Positions 1-10,602 of a DNA stretch of 64,000 nt are shown one piece after another. The translations under genes were made by a program, and so were the position numbers. Every line of letters starts with the position of its first letter. Position 1 is the first letter of the stretch. The notes beneath the pieces are model-generated. The model was not told the origin of the DNA. It saw only the letters and a program-made list of their open reading frames with translations, and searched no databases. The stretch comes from Eretmocerus hayati (Eukaryota > Arthropoda > Insecta > Hymenoptera > Aphelinidae). Where the stretch lies: NCBI GenBank assembly GCA_029851415.1, contig CM056742.1, forward strand, positions 114,392,246 through 114,456,245, written 5' to 3'.

Positions 1-719
1 TCAATCATTCAACAGATGAAGTGAATCCCCAGATGAAGATTGAGGTGCACTACCTTCTCAAGACCAAACTGAGTTGAAGCTTGGCAATACTGTGCATGGA
101 AGTTGGATAACGACAAGCTCCATGACAGTTTCTTTTCCAATCAGTGTTTGTTTGCAATTTCTGAATTGGTTAGAGCTTTGCATAGTTCCAACTAATTGTT
201 GAGAGAATAGTGAACCTCAAACATTGACCGGTGTCTGAATTCATCAAGCGAAATATGAATAACATCATTACATGAAGTCATTCTGTAAACTGTAACTAGC
301 GTGCCCCTATCTAACTACTTTTTAAGTTTCAAGAAAGGTATTACTCATGTGTTTGTGTAATTCACCCCTCCACAGATAGACTAAATGATCGGTCAGAGTT
401 TGAGGTGTAATATTTTCTCAACAAGTATCTGGATCTATTGAAAGCTGCATTCATTTCAGACCTTGAACACAAACACTGATTTATTTTCATTCTGTTGTAA
501 TTTCATTTTATTTGATGATTTATTTTTATTTTATTTTTTCTATTTTCTTTAGGAAACAGCAGCCTCAAAAATCGTTACTCATCAGGCAAATCACTCTCTT
601 ATGGTTGATGTACAATATCCATCGTCAGCTATACATAAGAAATGATTGCCAATTATTTTGCATACTCAAAGAGCCAAGTAATGTCAACACAAAGAGATGA
701 GCATTAAATTTGGATAACT
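1..719. other. unassigned AT-rich DNA
   Basis: I see no coding signal, RNA gene or repeat shared with the rest of the window. A T-rich run lies near 500-540. The only open frame (512-700, 62 codons) has hydrophobic low-complexity content and no recognisable motif. Confidence 0.4.
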
Positions 720-759
720 TGAATCCCAATCACATATTGGAAGAACTCAGTCCTGTAGT

Positions 760-1525
760 TTTTCACCGGCTGAAATCGAGTAAGGTAGGCGTACCTGATA
801 CGCCCCTGCCTCCTAAGCCGTTTTGCCTATAATTGGGGCTTACTAATATCTTGCAGCGTGCCTCAGCTCACGTAGAATCTTGCTTCAAGACCCTCAAAAC
901 AAGCCAAAGTAAGCTCAATTTCAACCAACCAGAGCCGAGCTATAACGATTTTCCCAAAAAGTGATTCTTGCTGAGTTCGCGAGAGGGCGTACACAACATG
1001 CCCTATTCGTCAACACAATGTCAATCGGCATTGAAGTGCATATGACCGTTTCTTCGCCGTGAAATCAATCGCCAAAAACCCTATTTTCGACGTATTTTGA
1101 CGTGATACATACGTTCCGAGTGGTAACAAAGTTGTACTGCACGCCCCTCACAGATAACCACATGGGGGGCATGTTGGGCACACGTCAATGTTGTCTTTCA
1201 TCATTTTCCACCGATGAGCTTTCACAATCGATCCGAACTCAAGTTTTGGAACTCTAAAAAGGGATTTCGAAGTTTTGAGACAAGGGATCGAATGCGCCAA
1301 GGTGCAATTGACTATTGAGATTGTTGGTAATAAGACAATTTGGCACCGGTTCTACAAAACATTATTTCATCGATCGACATCGCAAAAACTTACTTCGAAC
1401 CATTTGCAATTTGAGCTGGTCCAAATCACTCATTTTCTCTTATTCTAGCATCACAAACGTGAAAAAATTCACGGGGGTGTCAAAGAGTCCCCATTCCCGA
1501 GATCGGCATGCCAGTATCGGACTCG
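760..1525 (+). mobile_element. degenerate copy A of the 'GTACCCAACTTGCC' element
   Basis: This stretch aligns by eye, block after block, with the reverse complement of 34380-35220. Shared blocks include the 'CTGCCTCCTAAGCC' start, 'TTTTGACGTGATA', 'GTACTGCACGCC', a diverged tag at 1161-1181 (CATGTTGGGCAC on this strand), 'TTGGCACCG' near 1337, and 'CCCATTCCCGAGATCGGCAT' near 1490-1510. It lacks the terminal inverted repeats seen on copy B. No transposase was recognised. The long frame at 1315-1764 begins inside this repeat and is probably not a gene. Confidence 0.65.
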
Positions 1526-1960
1526 ATTTATATAAGTTACTCGATAAATACTCAGTTTTCGCGAAAATTCCGATAAATAACATAAAGATAGCTAGTAAAT
1601 TAAGAATTCATCAAATCTTCTTGAATATCATACAAAGTATCTTGGCTGATTCGGGAACTCATGTCGGAAGCTACAAAATGAGCTCACATACGCGTGATTT
1701 GAGTGACTTGGAGCCGAGTAATCAGATATTCAGACGCGTAATTACCGTGAGACACAACGAATAAATGGGTGAAATTGCAACTACACATTGTAACAATTTA
1801 TTTCATCCCTGCGGGTACGAGGAACTCTGTGTATCCAGAAAAGTAGAAAAAGAGTATCCCGAATAAGAACCCGTATCTCGTGGATTCACGAGAATAGAAA
1901 ATCGTACTCGCGTGGATCACAATCGCGCTCCGAAGTTCATGAGTACGAGACAAAAACTCA
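1526..1960. other. unassigned DNA
   Basis: A frame stays open to 1764 but starts in the upstream repeat and shows no domain. Nothing else is recognised. Confidence 0.35.
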
Positions 1961-2195
1961 CAGCCCAGACCATGCTAGCAAATTACCCGAGTGGTACCGA
2001 GAAATCAACAAATGCTCCCGCAAAGCTTAAGATCACATCTTAGGATTACTAACTTTCGTAGTCCGATCATTCACTTTATCCCCCTTTGCACGATGGAAAT
2101 TTTCGCGGGTCCCACTTCTTCTTCTTTGATGCGTGTATGATGAGAATAGATGAAACCCGAGCGGGAACATTCCTACGTCGTCTCTAATATTTTTG
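1961..2195 (+). repeat. left direct repeat bracketing the 33-bp minisatellite
   Basis: From 'CAGCCCAGACCATGCTAGC' this segment matches 4072-4355 at roughly 90 percent over the first ~155 bp. The match then weakens through 'AATAGATG..AAACC' and 'AACATTCC'. A related scrap lies at 39440-39510. The direct repeats suggest the array expanded inside a dispersed element, or that the flank was duplicated together with the array. Confidence 0.75.
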
Positions 2196-2239
2196 CAAAC
2201 GAATTCAGGGCCACATGTCACTTCCATAATTCCTCATCT

Positions 2240-4065
2240 ACTGTTGATACGGTCCTGCACAGGTCTCCGACGAGTGCCGACGTTGTCCTGTACCGGTCCC
2301 CGACGAGTGTCGACGTTGACCTGTACAGGTCCTTGATGAGTCTCGATTTGGTCCTGTTGCGGTCCATAATAAGTGTCTGGTCCTGTACCGATCCTCGGCT
2401 ACTGTTGATATAGCCCTTCACCGGTCCTCGACGAGTGTCGATGTGGTCCTTTTTCTGTCCCCGATGGGTGGCAATGTGGTCCTGCACCGGTTCTCGACGA
2501 GTGTCGATGTGGCCTTGTTCTGGTATTCGATGAGTCTTGATGTGATCCTGTCTCGATGAGTGTCTGATCCTGTACCGATCCTCGTCGAGTGTCAATGTGG
2601 TCCTGTACCACTCCTTGATGAGTCTCGATTTGGTCCTGTTGCGGTCCTTAATGAGTGTCTGGTTCTGTACCGATCCTCGGCTACTGCTGACACGGCCCTG
2701 GACCAGTCCTCGACGAGTGTCGATGTGGTCCTATTTCAGTGCCCATAGGTGTCAATGTGGTCCTGTACCGGTCCTTGACGAGTGTCGATGTGGTCCCGCA
2801 CAGGTACCCGACGGGTGTCGATGTGGTCCTTTTTCTGTCCCCGATGGGTGTCAATGTGGTCCTGCACCGGTTCTCGACGAGTGTCGTTGTGGCCTTGTTC
2901 TGGTCTTCGATGAGTCTTGATGTGGTCCTGTCTCGATGAGTGTCTGATCCTGTACCGATCCTCATCGAGTGTCAATGTGGTCCTGTACCACTCCTTGATG
3001 AGTCTCGATTTGGTCCTGTTGCGGTCCTTAATGAGTGTCTGGCCCTGTACCGATCCTTGGCTACTGTTGATACGGCTATGTACCGGTCCTCGACGAGTGT
3101 CGATGTGGTCCTATTTCGGTCCCCGATGGGTGTCGAAGTGGGCCTGTACCGGTCCTTGACGGGTGTCGATGTGATTCCGGACAGGTCCCCGACGAGTGTC
3201 GACGTTGACTTGTACCGGTCCTTGATGAGTCTCGATTTGGCCCTGTTGCGGTCCTTAATGAGTGTCTGGTTCTGTACCGATCCTCAGCTACTGCTGACAC
3301 GGCCCTGGACCGGTCCTCGACGAGTGTCGATGTGGTCCTATTTCAGTGCCCATAGGTGTCGATGTGGTCCTGTACCGGCCCTTGACGAGTGTCGATGTGG
3401 TCCCGCACAGGTACCCGACGAGTGTCGATGTGGTCCTGTACCGGTCCTCGACGAGTACCGATGCGGTCCCGTACGAGTCCCGACGAGTGTCAATGTGGTC
3501 CCGTACAAATCTCCGACGAGTGTCGATGTGGTCCTGTTTTGGTCTTCGATGAGTCTTGATGTGGTCCTGTTACGGTCCTCGATGAGTGTAAGGTCCTGTA
3601 CCGGTCCTCTGTCACTGTTGACACGGTTCTGCATCGGTCCTCGACGAGTGTCGATGTGGTCCTGTTTCGGTCCCCGATAAGTGTCGACGTGGTTCTGTAC
3701 CGGTCCTCGACGACTGCCGGTGTGATCCCGCACGTGTCCCCGACGAGTGTTGACGTTGTCCTTTACCGGTCCTCGACCAGTATGGATGTGGTCCTGTGAC
3801 GGTCCTAGACGATTGTCTGGTCCTGTACCGGTCCTCGGCGAGTGTTGATGTGGCCCTGTTTCGGACCTCGATGAGTCTCGATGTGGTCCTATCACGGTCC
3901 TGGATGAGTCTCGATTTGGTACTGTTGCAGTCCTTAATGAGTGTCTGGTCCTGTACCGGTTCTCTGTTACTGTTGATACGGTCCTGCATCGGTCCTCGAC
4001 GAGTGTCGATCTGGCCCCGTACCAATCTTCGGTGTGTGTTGATCTGGCCTGGTACCGTTTGCTAG
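2240..4065 (+). repeat. 33-bp minisatellite with higher-order structure
   Basis: About 55 degenerate copies of a unit that reads roughly GTCCTGTACCGGTCCTCGAC followed by GAGTGTCGATGTG, with occasional 30-bp variants. Larger blocks recur: 2551-2756 resembles 2929-3130 (offset about 379 bp) and 2614-2756 resembles 3219-3356 (offset about 605 bp). This points to segmental duplication within the array. Because 33 bp is eleven codons, frames stay open on both strands, with 11-residue periodic peptides such as 'DECRCGPVPVL' or 'TGPHRHSSRTG'. I treat these as by-products rather than proteins. Confidence 0.9.
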
Positions 4066-4071
4066 TATGGC

Positions 4072-4355
4072 CAGCCCAGGCCATGCTAGCAAATTACCCG
4101 AATGGTACCGGGAAATCAACAAATGCTCCCGAAAAGCTAAAGATCACATCTTAGGATCACTAATTCGGTAGTTCGATCATCCACTTCATCCCCCGTTGCG
4201 TGGAAATTGCCGCCGGTCCCACCGGTGCGACCCGTCGCACACAACCGAGTCCGACGCGTACCAGTCCGACGGGTCCCACTGGTGGGACCCGCGTGAAATT
4301 GTGGGGATCTTGTAAATAGATGTCAAACCGATAACATTCCAAGACGTCTGACTAA
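4072..4355 (+). repeat. right direct repeat bracketing the 33-bp minisatellite
   Basis: This is the partner of 1961-2195. It holds an extra GC-rich stretch (about 4210-4290) with a near-palindrome GGGTCCCACTGGTGGGACCC. Its distal part ('AATAGATGTCAAACC') resembles 39464-39505. Confidence 0.75.
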
Positions 4356-4732
4356 AGATAGATCGTGTGAGAAATCCACAAGAATATTATGGTTTCGTAG
4401 TATCATGGTTTTGACGTGTCAAAGTGGCCTGCTCGTTGTCACTTACGAGAATTGAGAGATCGCCAGCCATCTCGACGCTTCAAAATCATGATACAAAGCA
4501 AGACTGAAAATTCTCAGTTATCCGGCATCATTTCTCTTGGGACACAATTCCAGATGGATTCCCAGCTTGGCTGTGAATAAGGAAACATTCATTGTCAAAA
4601 TGTTCTTAGCCTGACTGGGAATGGAGACTCAACGCAGACACAAGCCCTTGTTCAAAATTTTCACCAAAAATCCCATTTCAACCTTTTCAAACCCGCTGCA
4701 TCGGAATTCTGTCTCAAACAAACTAGTCTATT

Positions 4733-4849
4733 ATGATACAAGGGTGCAAACGATGGGTTTTGCACTTCCAGTGATTTTTTTAGGCCCGAACCGCAGGCGA
4801 GGGTCCAAACGGTCACGAGAAAGCAAAAACCGTTGCACCCGAGTATCAT
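4733..4849. repeat. short hairpin element, copy 1
   Basis: A 117-bp inverted repeat. The arms read ATGATAC-AA-GGGTGCAAACG on the left and, reverse-complemented from the right, ATGATAC-TC-GGGTGCAACGG, followed by matching TTTTGC. The GGGTGC core is shared with copy 2 at 4945-5101, but the outermost seven bases are not. Those outer bases still pair within each copy. Confidence 0.7.
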
Positions 4850-4944
4850 TCTATATTTTTTGATTCTCTATGAGCAAATGAAAAGCGACGAACAGTGTGC
4901 AAATATTGACTCATTTGCACACAGACGATCACAATAGTATATTA

Positions 4945-5101
4945 AGCAACAAGGGTGCCAACAGATATTTGCGCACGAGTCCCCGCAACGAGTGCGCAAA
5001 TAACTCATTTGCGCACGGCGCAAACGATGAAACCGTGTGCAAACGGACCATTTGCACACGAGTGCGGGGACGAGAGCGCAAATGTCGGCACCCGAGTTGC
5101 T
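4945..5101. repeat. short hairpin element, copy 2
   Basis: A 157-bp inverted repeat with arms AGCAAC-AA-GGGTGCCAACA and, reverse-complemented, AGCAAC-TC-GGGTGCCGACA. Pairing continues through TTTGCGC, GTCCCCGCA and a GTGCGCAAAT or GTGTGCAAAT block. It shares the AAGGGTGC/CACCCGA core with copy 1 but has different self-complementary ends. Confidence 0.75.
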
Positions 5102-5440
5102 TACGATATTTTTTGTTATTGCTGTGAGCAAAAATGTAACTCGCCCAAAACCCTAGAAAAAAGTCGCGGATTTTTTTGCTCTGGGGTGAAGGAATTCTCT
5201 TAATTTCTGTTCTCTTTAGTTATATTGAGTATTACGAGAAATTGATCCGTAGATCCATTAAATCGTATACTTCATGTATTATTTTGAACGGGACAGAGCT
5301 TATCGTCATCACGTTGAAACACCCATATTTTGAATATAATTATGGTTTCACAATGTCTAGTATTATCCAAAGTAAATTGAATATCCACAATATGTCGGTT
5401 AATCACTCCTTTGACCGGAGATGATGTTAGGGCGTGGAGA

Positions 5441-5535
5441 AGGGCGCAGTGCGGAGTCCAGGGGCGGCAGCCCCTGGTGGGGGTGCAGGGGGCGAAGCCC
5501 CCGCCGGGGGGTTCGGGGGGCGGAGCCCCCCGACT
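5441..5535. repeat. GC-cluster array of three short hairpins
   Basis: Three back-to-back palindromes CAGGGGCGGCAGCCCCTG, GGGGGCGAAGCCCCC and GGGGGGCGGAGCCCCCC lie in otherwise AT-rich DNA. They are followed by a poly-A/T-rich tail. From established knowledge, GGCGAAGCC/GGCGGAGCC clusters of this style are familiar in algal organelle and some bacterial intergenic DNA. I do not know them as an insect nuclear repeat. Confidence 0.8.
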
Positions 5536-5804
5536 GAAAAAAAATTTTGAAAAATATATAAGAAAAAAGTCTTTTGCCCACCCCCTTGACTGGAAAAAAT
5601 TTTTTTAATTCATCAGGAAAAACAACTTTTGCAGAAGCAGTTTTTACTTTACTTGCTTGTACTACTTGCATTTAGGCATGATTTTCAACATATCCAGATT
5701 CTTGTTATTTTTCTACATATTTACAGCCATAAATCTACAAATCTCACTCTAGTCAAATATATCTATTGAGTATAGGATGATCAACCATCAATCCAAATTT
5801 GGTA

Positions 5805-5990
5805 AGCAAACTGTGCGTAAACGTCCCATTTGCACACTGTTTCATCGTTTACGCAGTGCGCAAATGGATATTTGCGCACTACCGTGTGCAAATGAGTCAT
5901 TTGCGCACTGTGCAAATGAGAATCCGTGCCCAAATGGGCCATTTGCACACGCACACTTGCGTCTAAACGGCCATTTTTGCGCACAGAATA
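5805..5990. repeat. array of TGCGCAAATG-type inverted motifs
   Basis: Variants of GTGCGCAAATG and CATTTGCGCAC occur in both orientations many times. Internal pairs include TGCGTAAACG with CGTTTACGCA. The same motif set fills the interior of the 4945-5101 hairpin and the interval 4868-4925, so all belong to one family. Confidence 0.75.
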
Positions 5991-6430
5991 ACAAAAATAT
6001 ATATCACCTAGAAAACCTCAGAATAGATGGCCCAAATCGCTCTAGAAACCTTTTTCTAAAGAATAACTTAAAAAATGATGGAAAATTTCCTTAATGTTCA
6101 TTTTTTCCTCGTATATTTCTTTGTGACTCATTTATCTCAATTTTAATGACCTAAAGACTTACTTATATACGCTATTCTGAGTAGATTGGTTGAGCCGTAG
6201 ACCTCACACTGAGTAAGATCAAAACGTCTTCAACGAATTTCGGAGAGTTTTCGAGAAGATGAAGTTATTTATTGGGTGTAAGATTGAAATAATACCGGGA
6301 TGATCCTCCCAGAAACATTAGAAAAACATGCGACATGAATGTATTATAAATTGTCAACGACTCATTTGTGTTTCAGTATAGTTCGGAATGCAGAATTTCC
6401 TTCTAAATCGAAGAAAAAAAGGAGTGCAAT

Positions 6431-6556
6431 TGGAGTCAATGAATACTTTCCAAAAATTTGGTGAGAACTCACCACAATTTTCATTTGTCCGCATGGTTAG
6501 ACCCTAAAATTGTGGTGACTTCTCACGAAATTTTTGGAAAGTATTCATTGACTCCA
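6431..6556. repeat. 126-bp foldback element (MITE-like)
   Basis: Near-perfect arms of about 50 bp (6431-6480 and 6506-6556) start with TGGAGTCAATGAATACTTTC and end at AATTGTGGTGA, around a ~25-bp loop. No clear target duplication was seen. Confidence 0.85.
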
Positions 6557-6610
6557 AGTGTACATTGACCTTGATTAATCCTCTTGAATTCAAGAGGCAG
6601 TTGGAAAATC

Positions 6611-7496
6611 CTACCCGATCGGAAACTTGAACAGGGCTCGGATCCGGCACCCTATCCGGGTAGCCCTATCTCCTGCAGGGACCCTGTCCGGATTTCGGGG
6701 GTCTGGGCACCCATTTTTGATCAGCTCCCTATCCGGACCGATCCGGCTACCCGGACTTAGGGCTATCCGATCCGTTGCCCTAGCAGTGCCCTATGTATTT
6801 TTCTAATGAAACAATTTTTTTTATTTTTTCGATAACTCTCATTATTTGACACAATATCAACGAAAGATTGAAAACAACTACTCAAGCATTCTGATTTAAA
6901 AACGTGTTATCGAGTATGTCATCGTTAAGCATCAATTGATTCTCATAGCGTCGGAAATAGGAAAGTTTGTCAAATTTTTTTGTTTTTCATTCCAAAACAA
7001 AGAAAAGATTGGATTATGTGCTGCTGATGACTTAGTCCGTTAACCCATACAACTCGTGCTCAGCAAATAATATATTCAGAAGGATATTCATTTCACACAC
7101 ATAACTCCTAACCTCTATTCATGAGCAAATACATAACTTGTAAGATTTTTGCATTGAAGTATCTTGTTGAACGGTCCCAAAGTTGAATTCAGTCATGTTT
7201 CGTCATTCCTTTCGCATGTAATTAGTGACTTCTATTGATAGCATTGATACAACTGTATTGAAAATTTTTAACGAGGCGGTCATTTTCTCTTTAGGGCGAT
7301 TGTAGGGCGCTGATAGGGCGATGCATCGGGTAGTCCTAAGTCCGGGTAGCCGGATCGGGCCGGATAGGGCGGCGGATCAAGAACGGGTGCCCAGCCCTAT
7401 CACACCCACACCAAATTGTAGGGCGACCCCTGCCAGATCCGGATAGGGCGCCGGATCCGTGGTCGGGATGCCCCTACAAAATTTCCGATCGGGTAG
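6611..7496. mobile_element. non-autonomous DNA element with ~200-bp terminal inverted repeats
   Basis: The left end starts CTACCCGATCGGAAA and the right end, reverse-complemented, starts CTACCCGATCGGAAATTTTG. Both ends then hold runs of (A)TAGGGC- and CCGGAT-type motifs for about 200 bp in opposite orientation. The middle (about 6800-7290) is AT-rich and non-coding. No target duplication is obvious, so the superfamily is unassigned. Confidence 0.75.
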
Positions 7497-7756
7497 TTCT
7501 ATAGTTATCATCATATAACACTATGGGAAAGCGTTCTGCTAATTACTTTTAGCAGCGTATTGTACAACACGGCACACACGACAAAATAATTCCTCCTCGT
7601 GAGAATCAGATATCGCCGACTAAAAGATGCATCACTTATTACACGATGCCCACGGCAAAGCGAGAAAAGATGTCATTACGCATAATGACTTGGAACAAAA
7701 ATACAGCAGCCACGAACGGAAAATACACGCGGACCATAACCCCTCATAAGTACATA

Positions 7757-7957
7757 AGCGTCTCGCGTCTCTATCGGGTCTCCGGCTGCTTTTCCTCGAT
7801 TGCAATCAATTGCAATTCGTCGCTGCGACGAGCAATCTTCGCATTAGGTACGACCACGCGACTGTTAGGCTTACTTTTCACTCTCGCAAGATTGCTCGTC
7901 GCGGCGACGGAATGCAATCGAGGAAAAGCAGCGGACGCGAGATGCGAGACGCCAACG
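7757..7957. repeat. GC-rich inverted repeat
   Basis: Arms of about 75-80 bp share CGTCTCGCG, GCTGCTTTTCCTCGATTGCA and CGACGAGCAATCTT with their reverse complements near 7889-7957. The loop is roughly 35 bp. The overlapping long frames (7646-8127 on +, 7771-8081 on -) arise because the arm has few stops, and they show no domain. Confidence 0.8.
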
Positions 7958-8390
7958 CAAGAGCTGGGGAGACGCGTGCGCGAGACGGTCGCGGCTTCAA
8001 AACAAGACGGCATTCAAAATTGATTCTCAAAATGACCAGGGCCCCAATCCTAATTTTGCCTACGCGATTGGGACCGGGCAAGCAAGATCTTCAACCCCTT
8101 TCCGGGCTTACCTATAGTTTTGAATGACCGTGTATTATCACAATGATTTACGCTTTTATATTTCTATGGAAATGGAACGAGGAGTGGAGCCTTCAACGCC
8201 TTTGACTTGACTCGTTCGTCAACTCTGTTGAAACCCTCGTGGGAAAAGTTTTTCCCACATCAATCATCTCATTATTGCAACAAGCCAGTTCATGAGATTC
8301 GATAAATTTTTTGAAATCCTGAAACGACCCGAAACTACTACTATGAATGTTCCATGGCAGAGTGCGATACTCTGACCCAGACAGGGTTTG

Positions 8391-9831
8391 CCCGCGTAAA
8401 AATTCGGAAAATTGGCAACATCTTCGCAATATATTGCGAATTTCAATTGGTAATATAACGCGGGAATATTGCAAACGGCATTAGCAATATTTCCGCAATA
8501 TTTTGCCAAACCTCACTATCCAATATATTGCGAACATATTGCTAATTTTCCATTTTAAAAAGCGTTTTGAATCCTAGCAACATGTTTCAGACATATTCCT
8601 CATTTTGATAATTTTAGATTTTGATATTCCATTGGTATAAATGGTCATTTTTTGATTTTTCAAACTGATTTTGGAGAAGTTACAGTTTCGGTGTATCGAA
8701 TATCTCGTTCATTTACATTCAGAAGTAAGAAAGTTACATGCCTGAGAAATTAGAGATTTGGCAATTCATTGCAATTTACCAGTATTAATTTCACACGAAT
8801 TATTCCAGCACAAGTCGCGATCCTTGGTCTTTGTGAAAATGATAGATTATAGACTATGTAATTCGTATACGAAGATCAATTCGAGTAAAATTTGACAGAC
8901 CATTGATATGAATTGAGAAAAATATCGCGTACAATTTGTAAGAAAACGTCATCGCGTGTAAATTAGACCGAAGATCCTGTGAGGATCGGAGACTCAATGG
9001 GTACTGCTGTACAGCACTAGCCGCTGGTCTGTATTTTGAGGATGTCACCGACACTCGCATACGGTTGGTCCGAGCGTAGCCCAGACGAGACAGGGCACCA
9101 CATTTTTGGTGCAGCTTGGGCTCGAAGAAAATCGCTCCCAGTAGTAGCTGCTTGCATGGATGCTTTATCAGCGACCCTCGGGTTGGCTTGATCTGAAAAC
9201 GAAAAATTTCACGCAAAGAATCATGCGGATCACGAATTCATTCGCTAAAACTTTTATAGATCTCGGGTTCTCAATTAACGAAAATATTTATCAAGAGGGA
9301 ATCGCGCTTAGAAGTAACAACAACGGATGGCCGGACTAGGTTATGAAAATTAGACGATGGTGTTATTGGGTAGCACATGAATCAGAATGAAGAAAAATAC
9401 TTATCTGATGTACGGATTCTCGTCGACAACCGTACTGGTCATCAACTTTCTGTTGTCGAGAAACAAGCAGACTGAATTGGTTGTTGATGTTGTTCAAAAC
9501 TATAGTAGTATAAACGAGATATCCGATACACCAAAACTGTAACTTCTCCAAAATCAGTTTGAAAAATCAAAAAATGGCCATTTATATCAATGGAATATCA
9601 AAATCTAAAATTATCAAAATGAGGAATATGTCTGAAACATGATGCTAGGATTCAAAACGATTTTCAAAATGGAAAATTAGCAATATGTTCGCAATATATT
9701 GGATGGAGAGGTTTGGCGAAATATTGCGGAAATATTGCTAATGCCGTTTGCAATATTCTCGCAATATATTGCCAATTGAAATTCGCAATATATTGCGAAG
9801 ATGTTGCCAATTTTCCAAATTTTTACGCGGG
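8391..9831. mobile_element. foldback element with ~320-bp arms
   Basis: The left arm (8391-8712) starts CCCGCGTAAAAATTCGGAAA. The right arm (9508-9831) is its reverse complement with a few percent divergence, including GCAATATATTGCG palindromic motifs and TACAGTTT-GGTGTATCG at the inner boundary. The ~800-bp interior has a minus-strand frame of 120 codons (8854-9216) with no recognised domain. No target duplication was found and no transposase is visible. Confidence 0.85.
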
Positions 9832-10602
9832 TGATTACACAGTCTCACAAGAACAAAATGATGTGCGTCCGAAGAACCTTGGTTGATTACGAAGTCACAA
9901 AAGTTTGCTCAGCAAAAGACCTTGTCAACAGAATTTTTCGAATTTTTTTCGCTACGTGATATATTTATCCATTGATTTTGGATTTAGACGAATGAGTCGT
10001 TCAGAGTTATGGTGGGATAGAGGGGAGAAGATTTTTTGGTCGATGTTAACTCGTACACTGCGATTATTCCGAGGATTGTATCGACGAATATGGCCTACGA
10101 CTTCCCAAATTTCAATTTTCACCGACTTATTATTGTCGAAAAATATTTTCAGTGATCGCCTTGTGTCAAACTATCTCGCCGGAGATGACGGATGATGTGT
10201 AAAAAGAGAATTTCCCCCTTCACACATGGTTTCCAAAATTCGGTAGTCCGGTTCACGACTCAAATGAAATCACGTAAAGTTGACTCGCAGTAAACGGCTC
10301 AATCTTATCAGATTTTGTCTCAATTTCCAAAAGCACCTCGACATCGGAATTACAATCGGAGATCCTGTGACGAATTGCACTAAAATTTCAGTGTTTCGAT
10401 GAATAAATGAATAACGATAGTTCAGTAAGACCGCGTAATGGATCTTGATTAAACAGATCCATGAAATTTGAATTCATAATACGGAACTTGCATGGTCGAG
10501 CGTTTGCCAATATAGAATATGCAATCGATAGCACAGACCAGAAGAGGATTTTTGGTCAAAACAGAATAATTTTAGGATCAATATTCGATTAATAATAAAT
10601 AA
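9832..10602. other. unassigned DNA
   Basis: A 96-codon plus-strand frame (9905-10195) contains an SRSELWWDRGEKIFW stretch but matches nothing I recognise. No repeat was seen. Confidence 0.35.

Larger units (their letters stand above)
4356..6430. other. AT-rich background between hairpin elements
   Basis: Outside the hairpins and GC cluster listed separately (4733-5990), I see no coding signal. The short frames here mirror the inverted repeats on both strands. 5991-6430 is plain AT-rich sequence. Confidence 0.4.

Noticed and set aside
2218..4084. Long overlapping frames on both strands
   Set aside because: They follow the 33-bp unit (11 codons) and are open in several frames on both strands. 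No start, domain or selection signal sets one apart.
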